Shown in pieces: positions 6,836 through 16,593 of a stretch of DNA of 59,556 nucleotides (position 1 is its first letter; each line of letters begins with the position of its first letter). The notes beneath the pieces were generated by a model. It searched no databases and was not told the origin of the DNA. It saw only the letters and a program-made list of their open reading frames with translations. The DNA is from Streptococcus pseudopneumoniae (lineage in GTDB: Bacteria; Bacillota; Bacilli; Lactobacillales; Streptococcaceae), in NCBI RefSeq assembly GCF_001074975.1, contig NZ_JUUO01000133.1, forward strand, positions 1 to 59,556. The letters are read 5' to 3'. A program made the position numbers and the translations under genes.

Positions 6836-9800
6836 ATGATACAGGTAAAACCAGAACTGGAGATAGAAAAACAACTGATCAGCCAACTGGTAACTGGGGA
6901 AAGTCAATGGACATATAGAGAAGACCTCAAAACAGAAGAGCAATTATGGGAAAATTTCTTTGAAAAGCTAGCCCAGAACAATGTGGCTCTATTGGCAGAT
7001 TATCCCCTGACAGAACAGGAAAAACGCCAGATAAAGAATCAACTGAACTTTGTTAGCTACTATGATGCAGCCAAGTGGTTGGTAGGCGAAAATGGCATTG
7101 CCAAGGTTGAGGTTCAGAGAGAAGATGCTAGTTTGGGGACTATCCGTTTATCTGTCATTTGGCGAGATAATATCGCAGCTGGCAAGTCTAGTTATGAAGT
7201 TATCAATCAAGTCGTGAGAGACAAAGTAACTCCTCAGGATCAAGACCGTAGGTTGGATGTGACCCTCTTGATCAATGGTCTTCCAATGATTCAAATCGAG
7301 CTTAAAAGTCCCCGAGTTGCTTTTTTAGATGCCTTTCATCAAATTAAAAAATATGACCGCGAAGGTAAGTTCCGTGGCATCTACTCTAGCTTACAGATGT
7401 TTGTTGTGACCAATAAGGTAGACACACGCTATATCGCTGCAGCTCGTGAAAATAAACTCAACAAGCAATTTCTAACCAAGTGGGTGGATAAGGATAACCA
7501 ACCCTTAACGAGCTTGACCAGTTTTGCCCACGAAGTCCTTTCCATTCCTCGTGCCCACCAGATGGTTATGCAGTATTCTGTCCTTGATGATAGTAAGAAG
7601 GCTCTTATCCTTCTGCGTCCTTACCAGATCCACGCCATCGAAGCAGTGCAAGAAGCTTCTCGCCAGCAAGCATCAGGATATGTCTGGCACACGACAGGTT
7701 CAGGGAAGACCTTGACCTCCTATAAGGTAGCTCGGAATCTCCTCCAGATTCCATCCATCCAAAAGACGATTTTTGTCGTTGACCGCAGGGACTTGGACCA
7801 ACAGACCACATCATCCTTCCTCTCTTATGCGACCAATGATGTCATCGATATCGATGAGACGGATAATACCCATGATTTGGTAAAGCGACTAGGAAGTAAT
7901 GATAAGCGTGTGGTGGTAACTACTATCCAGAAAATCACCACCATGATGCGCAAGTTTGAGCAAGGACTTTACCAGCGTGATGCTGACAAAATCAAGGGTC
8001 TCCGAGTGGCCTTTGTCGTGGATGAATGCCATCGTGCCGTGACGCCACAAACACAAAAAGACATTAAGGTCTTTTTCCCACAATCTCTCTGGTATGGTTT
8101 TACAGGCACACCTATCTTTAAGGAAAATAAACGCCAGCAGGTCGGTGACCTAGCCCAAACCACCCAGCAACAGTACGGTGACCGTCTCCATGAGTATACG
8201 GTCAAGGAAGCCATCCATGATGGAGCAGTTTTGGGCTTTAAGGTGGATTATCGCAATACCCTCATCACGGATAAATCTGAAAATGACATACCAGATACTG
8301 TCTACGAGGATGAGGAACATATGCTGGAAGTCTTGGATGCCATTATCAATAAATCGCGTCAACAGTTAGGCTTCCAAAAAGGAGTTGGTAAGACCTACAA
8401 TGCCATCCTAACCGTCAAATCCATCCCTCAAGCTCAAGCCTACTATGACCTCCTCAAACGAGTCAAGGCTGGGGAGACAAGAGTCAAGGTATCGGAAAGG
8501 GTCAAGCAGGTCCTTCCAGACTTTCCAAAAGCGACTATCACCTACTCGGTCACAGAAAATGAAGAAGACTCAAGAGCCAATCAAGACCACATGAAGCAGG
8601 TCTTAGAGGACTACAACCAAGAGTTTGATACCCACTTTACCATGGCGGATCTTCGTAGCTTTAATACGGATGTCAATAATCGTCTAGCTAGAAAGCAGGA
8701 CAAATCCCTCTATCGCAAGGAGCAGTTGGACTTAGTTATCGTAGTCAATCGTCTCTTAACGGGATTTGATGCCCCTTGTCTATCGACTCTCTTTATTGAC
8801 CGAAAACCCATGCAACCGCAGGACTTGATTCAGGCTTTTAGCCGAACCAACCGTATCTTTGATTCTAGTAAGACCTATGGTCATATCATCACCTTCCAAA
8901 AGCCCCTAGCTTTTAAGGAAGCAGTGGATAATGCACTCAAACTCTACTCAAATGGTGGAGAAAACGAGGTCCTAGCCCCAAGCTGGGAAGAAGAAAAGAG
9001 GAACTTTTTACGGAGTTGCAGTGATTTCAAAAATCTTGCTACTGATGACTATGTGAATGGTCTAGATTTTGAGCAAGTCTCTACGCCTGAGTTGAGGAAA
9101 CTAGCTAAAACCTATCAAGCCTTTGATAAATACCTAGCCTCTATCCGAGTGTATAAAGAGTATGATGAGGAAGAGCTTTACAGTCATACGGGACTTGATG
9201 GAGAAAAGTTGGAAAGGTATCTGGGACTTTATCGAAATGTCCTTGCAGAATTAAAAAGTCGAGTAGAGGATGATGACGATGGAGAGCCGCTTGATATCCA
9301 CTATGAACTGGAGTCTATCCAAGTGGACGAAATTAACTATGCCTATATCCTAACCTTGATCCAAAGTTTGATCCAAAGTTTGATTGAACAAGGTCAGAGT
9401 CAAGAAAAGAACCTAAGCGCTCAAGATAAGGAAGCCGTGGATAATTATATTCAGAGTCTTGAGAAGACCAATCCGAATCTTGCCCAGATCATCACTGAAC
9501 TGTGGAGAGAGGTACAAGAACATCCAGAAAGCTATCGCGGTCAGTCTATCGTAAATATCTTGGATCAGATGATAGAGGCGGTTATCCAGCAACATATCCA
9601 AGTCTTTAGCAAGCGCTGGTATGTCGGAGAGGATGAACTCCGTTACTATGTCGAGCACTACCGTAAGGGAGCTAAAAAACAACTAGGAGAAAGCCAGCTA
9701 ACCAAGAGCCAGCGCTATCAGGACTATAAGCTAGAGGTGGCGGATGCCCTCAATCCTCTCCTCTATAAAAAACAAATCAAGGAAGCCTATACCCAGCTAG

Positions 9801-9838
9801 TAGAGGAAGTTATTGAGCCATTGAGGGTTGGGAGATAG
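6836..9838 (+). CDS. hsdR: Type I restriction enzyme, R subunit
   Basis: A 1000-residue restriction/translocase subunit of a type I system, which cuts unmodified DNA after ATP-driven translocation when joined to HsdM2S. The N-terminal RecB-like nuclease shows Asp141 (RRLDVTLL) and Glu155-Leu-Lys157 (QIELK). The SF2 helicase follows: Walker A HTTGSGKT near residue 285, DECH near 395, and a second RecA domain with GFDAP and QAFSRTNR. A tandem 12-base duplication makes LIQSLIQS near residue 845. Base composition is ordinary for the genome, unlike the very A+T-rich genes that follow 21 bases later. Confidence 0.95.
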   Translation: MIQVKPELEIEKQLISQLVTGESQWTYREDLKTEEQLWENFFEKLAQNNVALLADYPLTEQEKRQIKNQLNFVSYYDAAKWLVGENGIAKVEVQREDASLGTIRLSVIWRDNIAAGKSSYEVINQVVRDKVTPQDQDRRLDVTLLINGLPMIQIELKSPRVAFLDAFHQIKKYDREGKFRGIYSSLQMFVVTNKVDTRYIAAARENKLNKQFLTKWVDKDNQPLTSLTSFAHEVLSIPRAHQMVMQYSVLDDSKKALILLRPYQIHAIEAVQEASRQQASGYVWHTTGSGKTLTSYKVARNLLQIPSIQKTIFVVDRRDLDQQTTSSFLSYATNDVIDIDETDNTHDLVKRLGSNDKRVVVTTIQKITTMMRKFEQGLYQRDADKIKGLRVAFVVDECHRAVTPQTQKDIKVFFPQSLWYGFTGTPIFKENKRQQVGDLAQTTQQQYGDRLHEYTVKEAIHDGAVLGFKVDYRNTLITDKSENDIPDTVYEDEEHMLEVLDAIINKSRQQLGFQKGVGKTYNAILTVKSIPQAQAYYDLLKRVKAGETRVKVSERVKQVLPDFPKATITYSVTENEEDSRANQDHMKQVLEDYNQEFDTHFTMADLRSFNTDVNNRLARKQDKSLYRKEQLDLVIVVNRLLTGFDAPCLSTLFIDRKPMQPQDLIQAFSRTNRIFDSSKTYGHIITFQKPLAFKEAVDNALKLYSNGGENEVLAPSWEEEKRNFLRSCSDFKNLATDDYVNGLDFEQVSTPELRKLAKTYQAFDKYLASIRVYKEYDEEELYSHTGLDGEKLERYLGLYRNVLAELKSRVEDDDDGEPLDIHYELESIQVDEINYAYILTLIQSLIQSLIEQGQSQEKNLSAQDKEAVDNYIQSLEKTNPNLAQIITELWREVQEHPESYRGQSIVNILDQMIEAVIQQHIQVFSKRWYVGEDELRYYVEHYRKGAKKQLGESQLTKSQRYQDYKLEVADALNPLLYKKQIKEAYTQLVEEVIEPLRVGR

Positions 9839-9859
9839 AATGTAATACGGAAAAATAAT

Positions 9860-10759
9860 ATGAAAATTAATAGTAATTCAATAAGAATTAAAGATGTTAC
9901 AACTCATCTTGGAACATTTGATATTTCATCAAATAATAAACTAGAAGTTTTTTCTTTTATTATAAATGCAAATGATTTTGACTATAAAAACGCAACAGAA
10001 CAATTATTAGAATCAGTTGCAGAGTTTGCTTTATCCAGAAAAATAAATAAAGAATATAAAGATAAGCCATTAGCTCTATCTAAAAAGGCTAGAGAAAAAT
10101 TTAGGGATTATACAGAAAATAAAGGAGAGCTTGGAGAATTTTTTTTATATTGCTTTTTGGAAGGGCATCTTGGAGCGCCTAAAATTTTATCAAAGCTAGA
10201 ACTTAAAACAGCTAAAAATATGTATGTAAATGGAGCTGACGGTTTACATTATTTAAAATTAGTTGATGGAAATTATCATTTAATTTTTGGAGAATCAAAG
10301 GTTGAGAAAAAATTAACCGATGGATTAAGACATGCTTTTGAGTCCATAAGTGATTTCAAAAAAGGTAAAAATAAAAAAGATAATGATAAAAGTGGAATAA
10401 TGTTTGAGAGAGGGTTATTAAATTCAAATCTTGATAGAGAAATTGAAGATGAAAATGAGAAACTATTTTTAAAAAGTATTATTTATCCATCAACTAAGTC
10501 AGGTTTTTATGTAGATGATGCTTTTGGAATTTTTGTTGGATTTGAGTTTAACTATACTGATTTGCAAAAATTATCTAATAATGATTTTCGAGAAGTTATC
10601 AAAGACAAAATTATAGAAGTGACAAAAAAACAAATTAAAAATATTAACAAATATGTAGAAAATTATAAATTATTTGGACATACTTTTTACATTTATGTTT
10701 TACCTTTTGCTAATATTGAAGATGATAGGGAAATGATTTTAAAGGAGTTGTTAAGTTAA
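9860..10759 (+). CDS. hamA: HamA-like nuclease (DUF1837), Hachiman anti-phage system
   Basis: A 299-residue protein matching the HamA (DUF1837) layout. Visible features are KGELGEFF (Glu90), GADGLHYL (Asp127) and FGESKVEK (Glu145-Ser-Lys147), a D...ExK set expected for a PD-(D/E)XK nuclease. In characterised Hachiman systems HamA is the DNA-degrading effector held in check by the HamB helicase. It overlaps hamB by one base (stop and start share an A) and lies 21 bases after hsdR, so it seems inserted in the restriction operon. Its codons are strikingly A/T-rich compared with hsdR, suggesting transfer. The assignment rests on motifs, size and the helicase partner; another DUF1837-like nuclease is the alternative. 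Confidence 0.78.
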   Translation: MKINSNSIRIKDVTTHLGTFDISSNNKLEVFSFIINANDFDYKNATEQLLESVAEFALSRKINKEYKDKPLALSKKAREKFRDYTENKGELGEFFLYCFLEGHLGAPKILSKLELKTAKNMYVNGADGLHYLKLVDGNYHLIFGESKVEKKLTDGLRHAFESISDFKKGKNKKDNDKSGIMFERGLLNSNLDREIEDENEKLFLKSIIYPSTKSGFYVDDAFGIFVGFEFNYTDLQKLSNNDFREVIKDKIIEVTKKQIKNINKYVENYKLFGHTFYIYVLPFANIEDDREMILKELLS

Positions 10760-13317
10760 TGAACTTTATAGAAGAGTTAACAGAAGAGGCACTTTGTGAT
10801 GAATATTTAATTTATTTAATTACTAAAATTGAAAAGAGTTACGGTGAGTTTTTATTTAATAGTATTTGTAGTAGCAGTATAGATGAAAAAGAGTTTTATG
10901 ATTTAATGCGATTCACTGATATTCTATCTAGAAGTAATAATTCGAAGGCAAAAAATTTAGTTTTGAAGATTATAGCGCTTTGTAATGAACTGCCCAATAT
11001 AAAAGAAAATCCTGATTTTAAAACTTTTGCTTCAAGTGCTTTGATAAAAATGGGAAATTTTCCATCTCTAAATATAGTAAATCCAGAAGGTGAAATGAAT
11101 GATGAAATTATTGTTGATAAAGTAATAAAGGAAGTTTTTCAAGAGTCACCTAAAGAAGGATATATCTTTACAGATGCTCAATATAAGTTGTTTGAGAACT
11201 TAAAAGATAGTAATCATTACAGCTTTTCTGGTTCGACATCTTTTGGAAAATCTTTTGTAATTGAGTCGTTTATTAAATATATTATAGATACTAAAAACTC
11301 CAGTGAAAATATGGCTATCGTAGTTCCGACCAGAGCATTAATACATCAAGTGACCTTGAAACTAAAAAACGAACTAGGAAATGATAGCTATGAAATTATT
11401 TCTTATCCGCAAATACCATTACTGTACAAGAAAAAAGATAAGCGTTATATCTTTGTATTTACTCCAGAGAGGTTAATTTCATATTTTGCTGAAGTTTCTA
11501 ATCCTTCCATAGGATATTTATTTGTTGATGAAGCGCAAAAGTTGTTAAATGATGATACACGTGCACCACTACTATATCATTCTATTGCTCAAGCTAAAAG
11601 AAAAAGTGTTAACATCTATTTTGCTTCTCCTAATATTCTAAATGTAGAAGATTTTTTAAAACTTTTTGGTAGCAGTCAGGAAGAAAGTATGGCAATTGGT
11701 GAAAAATCAGTGACACAGAATAAATTTTTCATTGATTCATTTAATAAAAAATCTATAATGCTTTTAGAAGATCAAACAGAGTATGCCTTAGAAGGATTAA
11801 ATTACTTTAAAACTGAAGATGCGAATATAAGAGAAATCCTTATAAAACTGGGAGGGAGTCATCAAAATATAGTATATTGTAACACTGTGAACTATACTTT
11901 AAAATTTTCAGTGAATTTTGCACAGAGTTTGCCAGATTTAAATAATGGGAAATTAGAAAAACTGATAAAAATAGTCTCTACAAGCATCCATAAAGAGTAT
12001 TACTTGATAGATTGTTTACGCAAGGGGGTTGCTTATCATTTTGGAAATTTGCCACAGACAATTCGAGAAGGAATTGAGGAATTGTTCAAAGAAGGGGTTA
12101 TAAAATATTTATTTTGTACATCAACACTTTTAGAGGGAGTGAATTTACCAGCCAAAAATATCTTTATTTTTTCCGAAAAAATAGGGCAACGAAAAATGGA
12201 TGATATTGATTTCTGGAATTTGTCTGGTAGGGCTGGTAGATTGACTATAGATCTAAGTGGGAATATCTTCTGCTGTCATGTAGTTGATAAAAAAGGATAT
12301 TGGAAAGATAGTGACTTTGCAATTTTAAAGAAAAGAACAATTGAACGAAAGACTCCTATATTATTAAAAAACAGCAATCGAAATCTCTATAAAAATATAA
12401 ATAATGTATTGAATAATGCGCCGTTGACCAATAAGAATTTAACAGATTCTGAAAAGAAAATTTTGGAAATGTATTCGAATATACTTTTATACCAAGATAT
12501 TGTTGAGAGTTCTTCAATATTAAAAGATAAATTCTTAGAGAAAATAGGCGATAATGGTAGAAAAACGTTAAAGAAAAAACGTTCAGAATTAGAAGTTCCT
12601 GAAAAAATTATAGAACAGAGTATTAATATTAACCTAGACTCGCAAAATAAAATTTTGACTAGCTCAGCTACTGCTTTTCCAAATAGTTTTGACTATGATG
12701 CATGTTTTGAAATATTGAAAATACTATGTCAAAAATATGATTGGCTTTATTTAGAAAGCGGTGGGAATCGTCCATTGTTAAAAAAAGAAAGTCAACTTAA
12801 ATATTTAGCTGCATTGATGTCAAATTGGATTAGCGGTATATCGCTCAATCAAATTATTAATTATATGACAAATTACTACCATAACAAAGGGAATCCCAGA
12901 GAGATAGAGATAGAAAAAAATCTCTACATTACTTTTGATAAATTTAATAGAGAACATATAAATGCGTTGATTAATCAAATTATTGGTGACATAAATACTA
13001 AAATTCAATTTAAAATAAAAAATTATATAACGAATTATACTCTATTACTTATTGAGAAAGGCATAGAGATTGATAGTGAGTGGTCTAATTATTTAGAGTA
13101 TGGGACTACTGATCGTCAAGTGGTAGAATTGCAAAATTTAGGTTTTTCTAGAGCAACCTCCTTACTTCTTAAAGAAGAATTTATTGATCAATTTGTTTAT
13201 AATGAGATAGGAGAAATTGTAGAAATAAAAGAGGAAGAATTGAAAAACGCCTTGGATTCAGAAAGATTTTCTGAGGAACTTCATGAAATCAGTAAAATAT
13301 TGAGATGGGAGAAATGA
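10759..13317 (+). CDS. hamB: HamB-like SF2 (Ski2-type) helicase, Hachiman system
   Basis: An 852-residue helicase partner of hamA. Motifs in order: Q-like motif near 138-145, Walker A GSTSFGKS (158-165), Ia VVPTRALIHQ (188-197), Walker B DEAQ (257-260), FASPNI (288-293) in the motif III place, GVAYHFGNLP (423-432), motif V TSTLLEGVNLP (454-464) and motif VI SGRAGR (489-494). This order, including the Ski2-like GVAYHxGxLP and SGRAGR, fits HamB. The helical C-terminal 350 residues have no motif I recognise. In known systems HamB senses or translocates on damaged or phage DNA and licenses HamA. It starts on the last base of hamA and ends 4 bases before hsdS. Confidence 0.78.
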   Translation: MNFIEELTEEALCDEYLIYLITKIEKSYGEFLFNSICSSSIDEKEFYDLMRFTDILSRSNNSKAKNLVLKIIALCNELPNIKENPDFKTFASSALIKMGNFPSLNIVNPEGEMNDEIIVDKVIKEVFQESPKEGYIFTDAQYKLFENLKDSNHYSFSGSTSFGKSFVIESFIKYIIDTKNSSENMAIVVPTRALIHQVTLKLKNELGNDSYEIISYPQIPLLYKKKDKRYIFVFTPERLISYFAEVSNPSIGYLFVDEAQKLLNDDTRAPLLYHSIAQAKRKSVNIYFASPNILNVEDFLKLFGSSQEESMAIGEKSVTQNKFFIDSFNKKSIMLLEDQTEYALEGLNYFKTEDANIREILIKLGGSHQNIVYCNTVNYTLKFSVNFAQSLPDLNNGKLEKLIKIVSTSIHKEYYLIDCLRKGVAYHFGNLPQTIREGIEELFKEGVIKYLFCTSTLLEGVNLPAKNIFIFSEKIGQRKMDDIDFWNLSGRAGRLTIDLSGNIFCCHVVDKKGYWKDSDFAILKKRTIERKTPILLKNSNRNLYKNINNVLNNAPLTNKNLTDSEKKILEMYSNILLYQDIVESSSILKDKFLEKIGDNGRKTLKKKRSELEVPEKIIEQSININLDSQNKILTSSATAFPNSFDYDACFEILKILCQKYDWLYLESGGNRPLLKKESQLKYLAALMSNWISGISLNQIINYMTNYYHNKGNPREIEIEKNLYITFDKFNREHINALINQIIGDINTKIQFKIKNYITNYTLLLIEKGIEIDSEWSNYLEYGTTDRQVVELQNLGFSRATSLLLKEEFIDQFVYNEIGEIVEIKEEELKNALDSERFSEELHEISKILRWEK

Positions 13318-13321
13318 AAAA

Positions 13322-14470
13322 ATGAGTGTTCCTAGAATCAGAGTAGATGGTTTTAACAAGAATTTTGAAAAAAAAATATTTGGTGAAATTGTAAGGTCAG
13401 AAAGTACAAGAATGTATATTAAAAGTGTTGTAAGTGATTTAGGGAAGTATGAAGTCATACAACAAGGGGATATACCAATTTTAGGTTATTCTGACGACCG
13501 ACCATTTGAAAAATACAAAAGTGTTATTCTTTTTGGAGATCATACTTTATCATTATATCGACCTAAGGCCCCTTTTCTTCTAGCTACTGATGGAATAAAA
13601 ATTTTGCAATCAACTATCTTGAAAAGAGATTATTTGTATTACCTAACTCAAAATTATATTCCAAAAAGTCAAGGCTATAAGAGGCATTTTTCGCTCCTTA
13701 AACAAGTTTTTGTTAATTATTCGCGAGACTCTTCCGAACAATCCGCCATAGGCTCCCTATTCCGCACCCTTGACGATCTGCTTGCCAGCTACAAGGACAA
13801 TCTCGCCAACTATCAATCTTTTAAGGAGACCATGCTCTTCAAGATGTTTCCCAAAGCTGGTCAGACAGTCCCTGAGATTCGTTTGGATGGATTTGATGGT
13901 GAGTGGGAAAAGTCTAAATTAAAAGATGTCGCTCATCGTGTTCAGGGGAATGATGGAAGAATGGATTTGCCAACTTTAACAATTTCTGCATCAGGCGGTT
14001 GGATGGATCAAATTGACCGATTTTCTGCTAATATTGCTGGAAAAGAGCAAAAAAACTATACCCTGTTAAAAAAAGGAGAACTATCATATAACCATGGTAA
14101 TTCAAAATTAGCAAAATATGGAGTTGTTTTTGAACTACAGGAATATGAAGAAGCACTTGTTCCAAAGGTTTATCACAGTTTTAGAGTTAATCAACTAGCC
14201 GATTCAAAGTTTATTGAAATTATGTTTTCAACAAAAATTCCAGATCGAGAATTAGGGAAACTCATTTCATCGGGTGCTAGAATGGATGGATTGTTAAATA
14301 TTAGTTTTGATGATTTTATGAATATTTCAATTATTATTCCAACTATTAAAGAACAACAAGCCATCGGCTCCTATTTCTCAAATCTCGATAACCTCATCAA
14401 TTCTCATCGAGAAAAAATTTCTCAGCTTGAGACTTTGAAAAAGAAACTCTTGCAGGATATGTTTATCTAG
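13322..14470 (+). CDS. hsdS: Type I restriction-modification specificity subunit
   Basis: A 382-residue DNA-recognition subunit with the usual two-fold layout: TRD1 (about 1-135), central conserved helices (about 138-175), TRD2 (about 190-335) and a distal helical spacer (about 340-382). The repeat is visible: PRIRVDGF at the start mirrors PEIRLDGF after the centre, and EQSAIGSLFRTLDDLL mirrors EQQAIGSYFSNLDNLI. TRD1 and TRD2 are A+T-rich while the central region (from about 13,725) is markedly richer in G+C, showing TRD exchange. No second hsdS or invertase gene is nearby, so inversion-based switching is not supported. Confidence 0.93.
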   Translation: MSVPRIRVDGFNKNFEKKIFGEIVRSESTRMYIKSVVSDLGKYEVIQQGDIPILGYSDDRPFEKYKSVILFGDHTLSLYRPKAPFLLATDGIKILQSTILKRDYLYYLTQNYIPKSQGYKRHFSLLKQVFVNYSRDSSEQSAIGSLFRTLDDLLASYKDNLANYQSFKETMLFKMFPKAGQTVPEIRLDGFDGEWEKSKLKDVAHRVQGNDGRMDLPTLTISASGGWMDQIDRFSANIAGKEQKNYTLLKKGELSYNHGNSKLAKYGVVFELQEYEEALVPKVYHSFRVNQLADSKFIEIMFSTKIPDRELGKLISSGARMDGLLNISFDDFMNISIIIPTIKEQQAIGSYFSNLDNLINSHREKISQLETLKKKLLQDMFI

Positions 14471-14522
14471 ATGATTAGTGATAACTTTTAACAATTATAT
14501 TTCAAAACTTAGAAAGAAAATT

Positions 14523-16124
14523 ATGGAAACAACACAAACGTCCCAGTCGCTCTACCAAGCCCTGTGGAACTCAGCGGATGTTCTCCGCTCTAAGATGGAT
14601 GCCAACGACTACAAGTCCTATCTCTTGGGGATGGTCTTTTATAAGTATCTGTCAGATAAGATGCTCTTTTTCGTGGCGGAGACTATGGAAGAGGGGAGTG
14701 AGAGTCTAGAGGCTGCCCTTGAGGTCTATCGTAACTACTACGAGGATGCGGACACCCACGAGGATCTTCTTGCAGTTATGAAGGACGAACTCAACTACAG
14801 TATCAAGCCTGAGTTGACCTTTACGGCTCTTGTAGCACGTGTCAATGAGGGGACCTTCCAGTTGGAAGATTTGGCTCAGGGTTTTCGTGATATTGAGCAG
14901 AGTGACGAACTCTATGAAAACCTCTTTGAAGATATTGACCTCTATTCTAAAAAGCTAGGGGCGACTCCGCAAAAGCAAAACCAAACGGTGGCGGCGGTCA
15001 TGAAGGAGTTGGCTGTGCTAGATGTGGCTGGTCATGCTGGTGATATGCTGGGAGATGCTTATGAGTATCTGATTGGTCAGTTTGCGACTGACTCGGGTAA
15101 GAAGGCTGGTGAGTTCTATACACCTCAGCCTGTTGCCAAACTTATGACTCAGATTGCCTTTTTGGGTCGTGAGGACCAGCTAGGCTTTACTATCTATGAT
15201 GCGACTATGGGCTCTGGCTCTCTCTTGCTCAATGCCAAGAAATACTCTCATAAACCGCAGACAGTGGTCTACTTTGGTCAGGAGCTCAATACTTCGACTT
15301 ATAACTTGGCTCGGATGAACATGATTCTACACGGTGTTCCTGTTGAAAATCAATTTCTCCACAATGCCGATACACTAGATGAAGACTGGCCGACTCAAGA
15401 GCCGACTAACTTTGACGGTGTTCTGATGAACCCTCCCTACTCTGCCAAGTGGTCAGCGAGCTCTGGCTTTATGGCGGATCCTCGTTTCTCTCCATTTGGG
15501 AAACTGGCACCCCAGTCCAAGGCTGATTTTGCTTTTCTCTTACATGGTTACTACCATCTCAAGCAGGATAACGGAGTCATGGCTATCGTCCTTCCCCACG
15601 GTGTTCTTTTCCGTGGAAATGCGGAAGGAACTATTCGCAAGGCCTTGCTAGAAGAAGGAGCTATTGACACGGTTATCGGTCTTCCAGCAAATATCTTCTT
15701 TAACACCAGCATTCCGACCACGGTTATCATTCTCAAAAAGAACCGTACCAATCGTGATGTCTACTTTATCGATGCCTCTAAGGAGTTTGATAAGGGGAAA
15801 AATCAGAATATCATGACGGATGCTCATATCGAGAAGATTCTGGAAGCCTACAAGTCTCGTGAAGAGATTGACAAGTTTGCCCATCTAGCGAGCTATGAAG
15901 AAATCGTTGAAAATGACTACAATCTCAATATCCCTCGCTATGTAGATACCTTTGAGGAAGAGGAAGTTGAGCCCCTGACAGATATCGTCAGCAAGATCAA
16001 CACGACAAATCAAGCAATCCAAAACCAAACCGCTTCTCTACTTGAAATGCTCGGTCAACTACACGGAACCACACCAGAAGCCGATGCTGAACTTAAAGAG
16101 TTTTTGAAAGAGTTTGAAGGGTGA
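14523..16124 (+). CDS. hsdM: Type I restriction-modification DNA methyltransferase subunit
   Basis: A 533-residue N6-adenine methyltransferase. It shows the N-terminal helical domain, GEFYTP (196-201), the SAM-binding loop DATMGSGS (226-233) and catalytic NPPY (303-306). I use the ATG at 14523 (METTQTSQ) because it gives the usual HsdM beginning; a GTG at 14478 would add 15 residues without a better ribosome site. It is the last hsd gene (order R-ham-S-M) and is followed by a terminator. It supplies host methylation and forms the HsdM2S core that HsdR joins. Confidence 0.94.
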   Translation: METTQTSQSLYQALWNSADVLRSKMDANDYKSYLLGMVFYKYLSDKMLFFVAETMEEGSESLEAALEVYRNYYEDADTHEDLLAVMKDELNYSIKPELTFTALVARVNEGTFQLEDLAQGFRDIEQSDELYENLFEDIDLYSKKLGATPQKQNQTVAAVMKELAVLDVAGHAGDMLGDAYEYLIGQFATDSGKKAGEFYTPQPVAKLMTQIAFLGREDQLGFTIYDATMGSGSLLLNAKKYSHKPQTVVYFGQELNTSTYNLARMNMILHGVPVENQFLHNADTLDEDWPTQEPTNFDGVLMNPPYSAKWSASSGFMADPRFSPFGKLAPQSKADFAFLLHGYYHLKQDNGVMAIVLPHGVLFRGNAEGTIRKALLEEGAIDTVIGLPANIFFNTSIPTTVIILKKNRTNRDVYFIDASKEFDKGKNQNIMTDAHIEKILEAYKSREEIDKFAHLASYEEIVENDYNLNIPRYVDTFEEEEVEPLTDIVSKINTTNQAIQNQTASLLEMLGQLHGTTPEADAELKEFLKEFEG

Positions 16125-16162
16125 TGGGGAAATAGTTAGATACATCTATCAGATTTGAAATC

Positions 16163-16196
16163 CCAGCCAAATTAACTTTTGGCTGGTTTTTGTTTT
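16163..16196 (+). terminator. hsd operon terminator
   Basis: A 9-bp stem CCAGCCAAA / TTTGGCTGG with a 6-base loop, followed by a T-rich run, 38 bases after the hsdM stop. Confidence 0.85.
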
Positions 16197-16206
16197 CTAA
16201 AGATGA

Positions 16207-16241
16207 TATAATTAAATTACCTAAAAGGTAATTTAATTATA
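16207..16241 (+). promoter_or_regulatory. Toxin-antitoxin operator: perfect 16-bp inverted repeat over the -10 box
   Basis: Arms at 16207-16222 and 16226-16241 are perfectly complementary around a 3-base AAA spacer. The left arm begins with TATAAT, part of an extended -10 (TGATATAAT from 16204). This is the arrangement expected for antitoxin autorepression. The toxin ATG lies 14 bases downstream with a GAAAGGG ribosome site. Confidence 0.75.
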
Positions 16242-16254
16242 CAGAAAGGGACAT

Positions 16255-16593
16255 ATGAAGCTTATCTATACAAACAAAACTGTTAAAAAGCAGTGCACAG
16301 AGCTGAGGAGAGCGAAAAAGGATTTTTCGGAAAAGGTTGCGGTAAAGTTGCATCAGTTGATCAACTTTTTGGAAGCGGCGGATTCTTTGGCTAGTGTGAC
16401 GGCTTTTCCTAAGTATCACTTTCACCAACTTAAGGGAAAGAGACAAGGACAGTTTGCTTTGGATATAGATGGTCGAAGGAGTTCCTATCGGTTGATTGTA
16501 GAATTTCGTGAGGAGGATTTAGAAAAGGTGTTTCCAAGTCCCGTTGAAATCGAAATCCTAAAAATAGAGGAGGTCAGCAATCACTATGAGTAA
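16255..16593 (+). CDS. RelE/HigB-like toxin of a type II toxin-antitoxin pair
   Basis: A 112-residue basic protein with the RelE/ParE fold pattern: N-terminal helices with KKQCTELRRAKKDFSEKVA, HFHQLKGKRQGQFALDIDG (typical HigB strand region) and a C-terminal EIEILKIEEVSNHYE. Family members are ribosome-dependent mRNA interferases; activity here is inferred. It comes first in the operon and overlaps the antitoxin by 8 bases, the HigBA order. Expression is likely autorepressed through the palindrome just upstream. Confidence 0.82.
   Translation: MKLIYTNKTVKKQCTELRRAKKDFSEKVAVKLHQLINFLEAADSLASVTAFPKYHFHQLKGKRQGQFALDIDGRRSSYRLIVEFREEDLEKVFPSPVEIEILKIEEVSNHYE

Noticed and set aside
9356..9379. 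Tandem 12-base duplication in hsdR as a phase-variable repeat
   Set aside because: There are only two copies and the unit is a multiple of three, so slippage would not shift the frame; it just gives LIQSLIQS.
13322..14470. Phase-variable (inverting) hsdS system as in pneumococcus
   Set aside because: Only one hsdS is present, with no recombinase gene and no inverted hsdS copies in the window.
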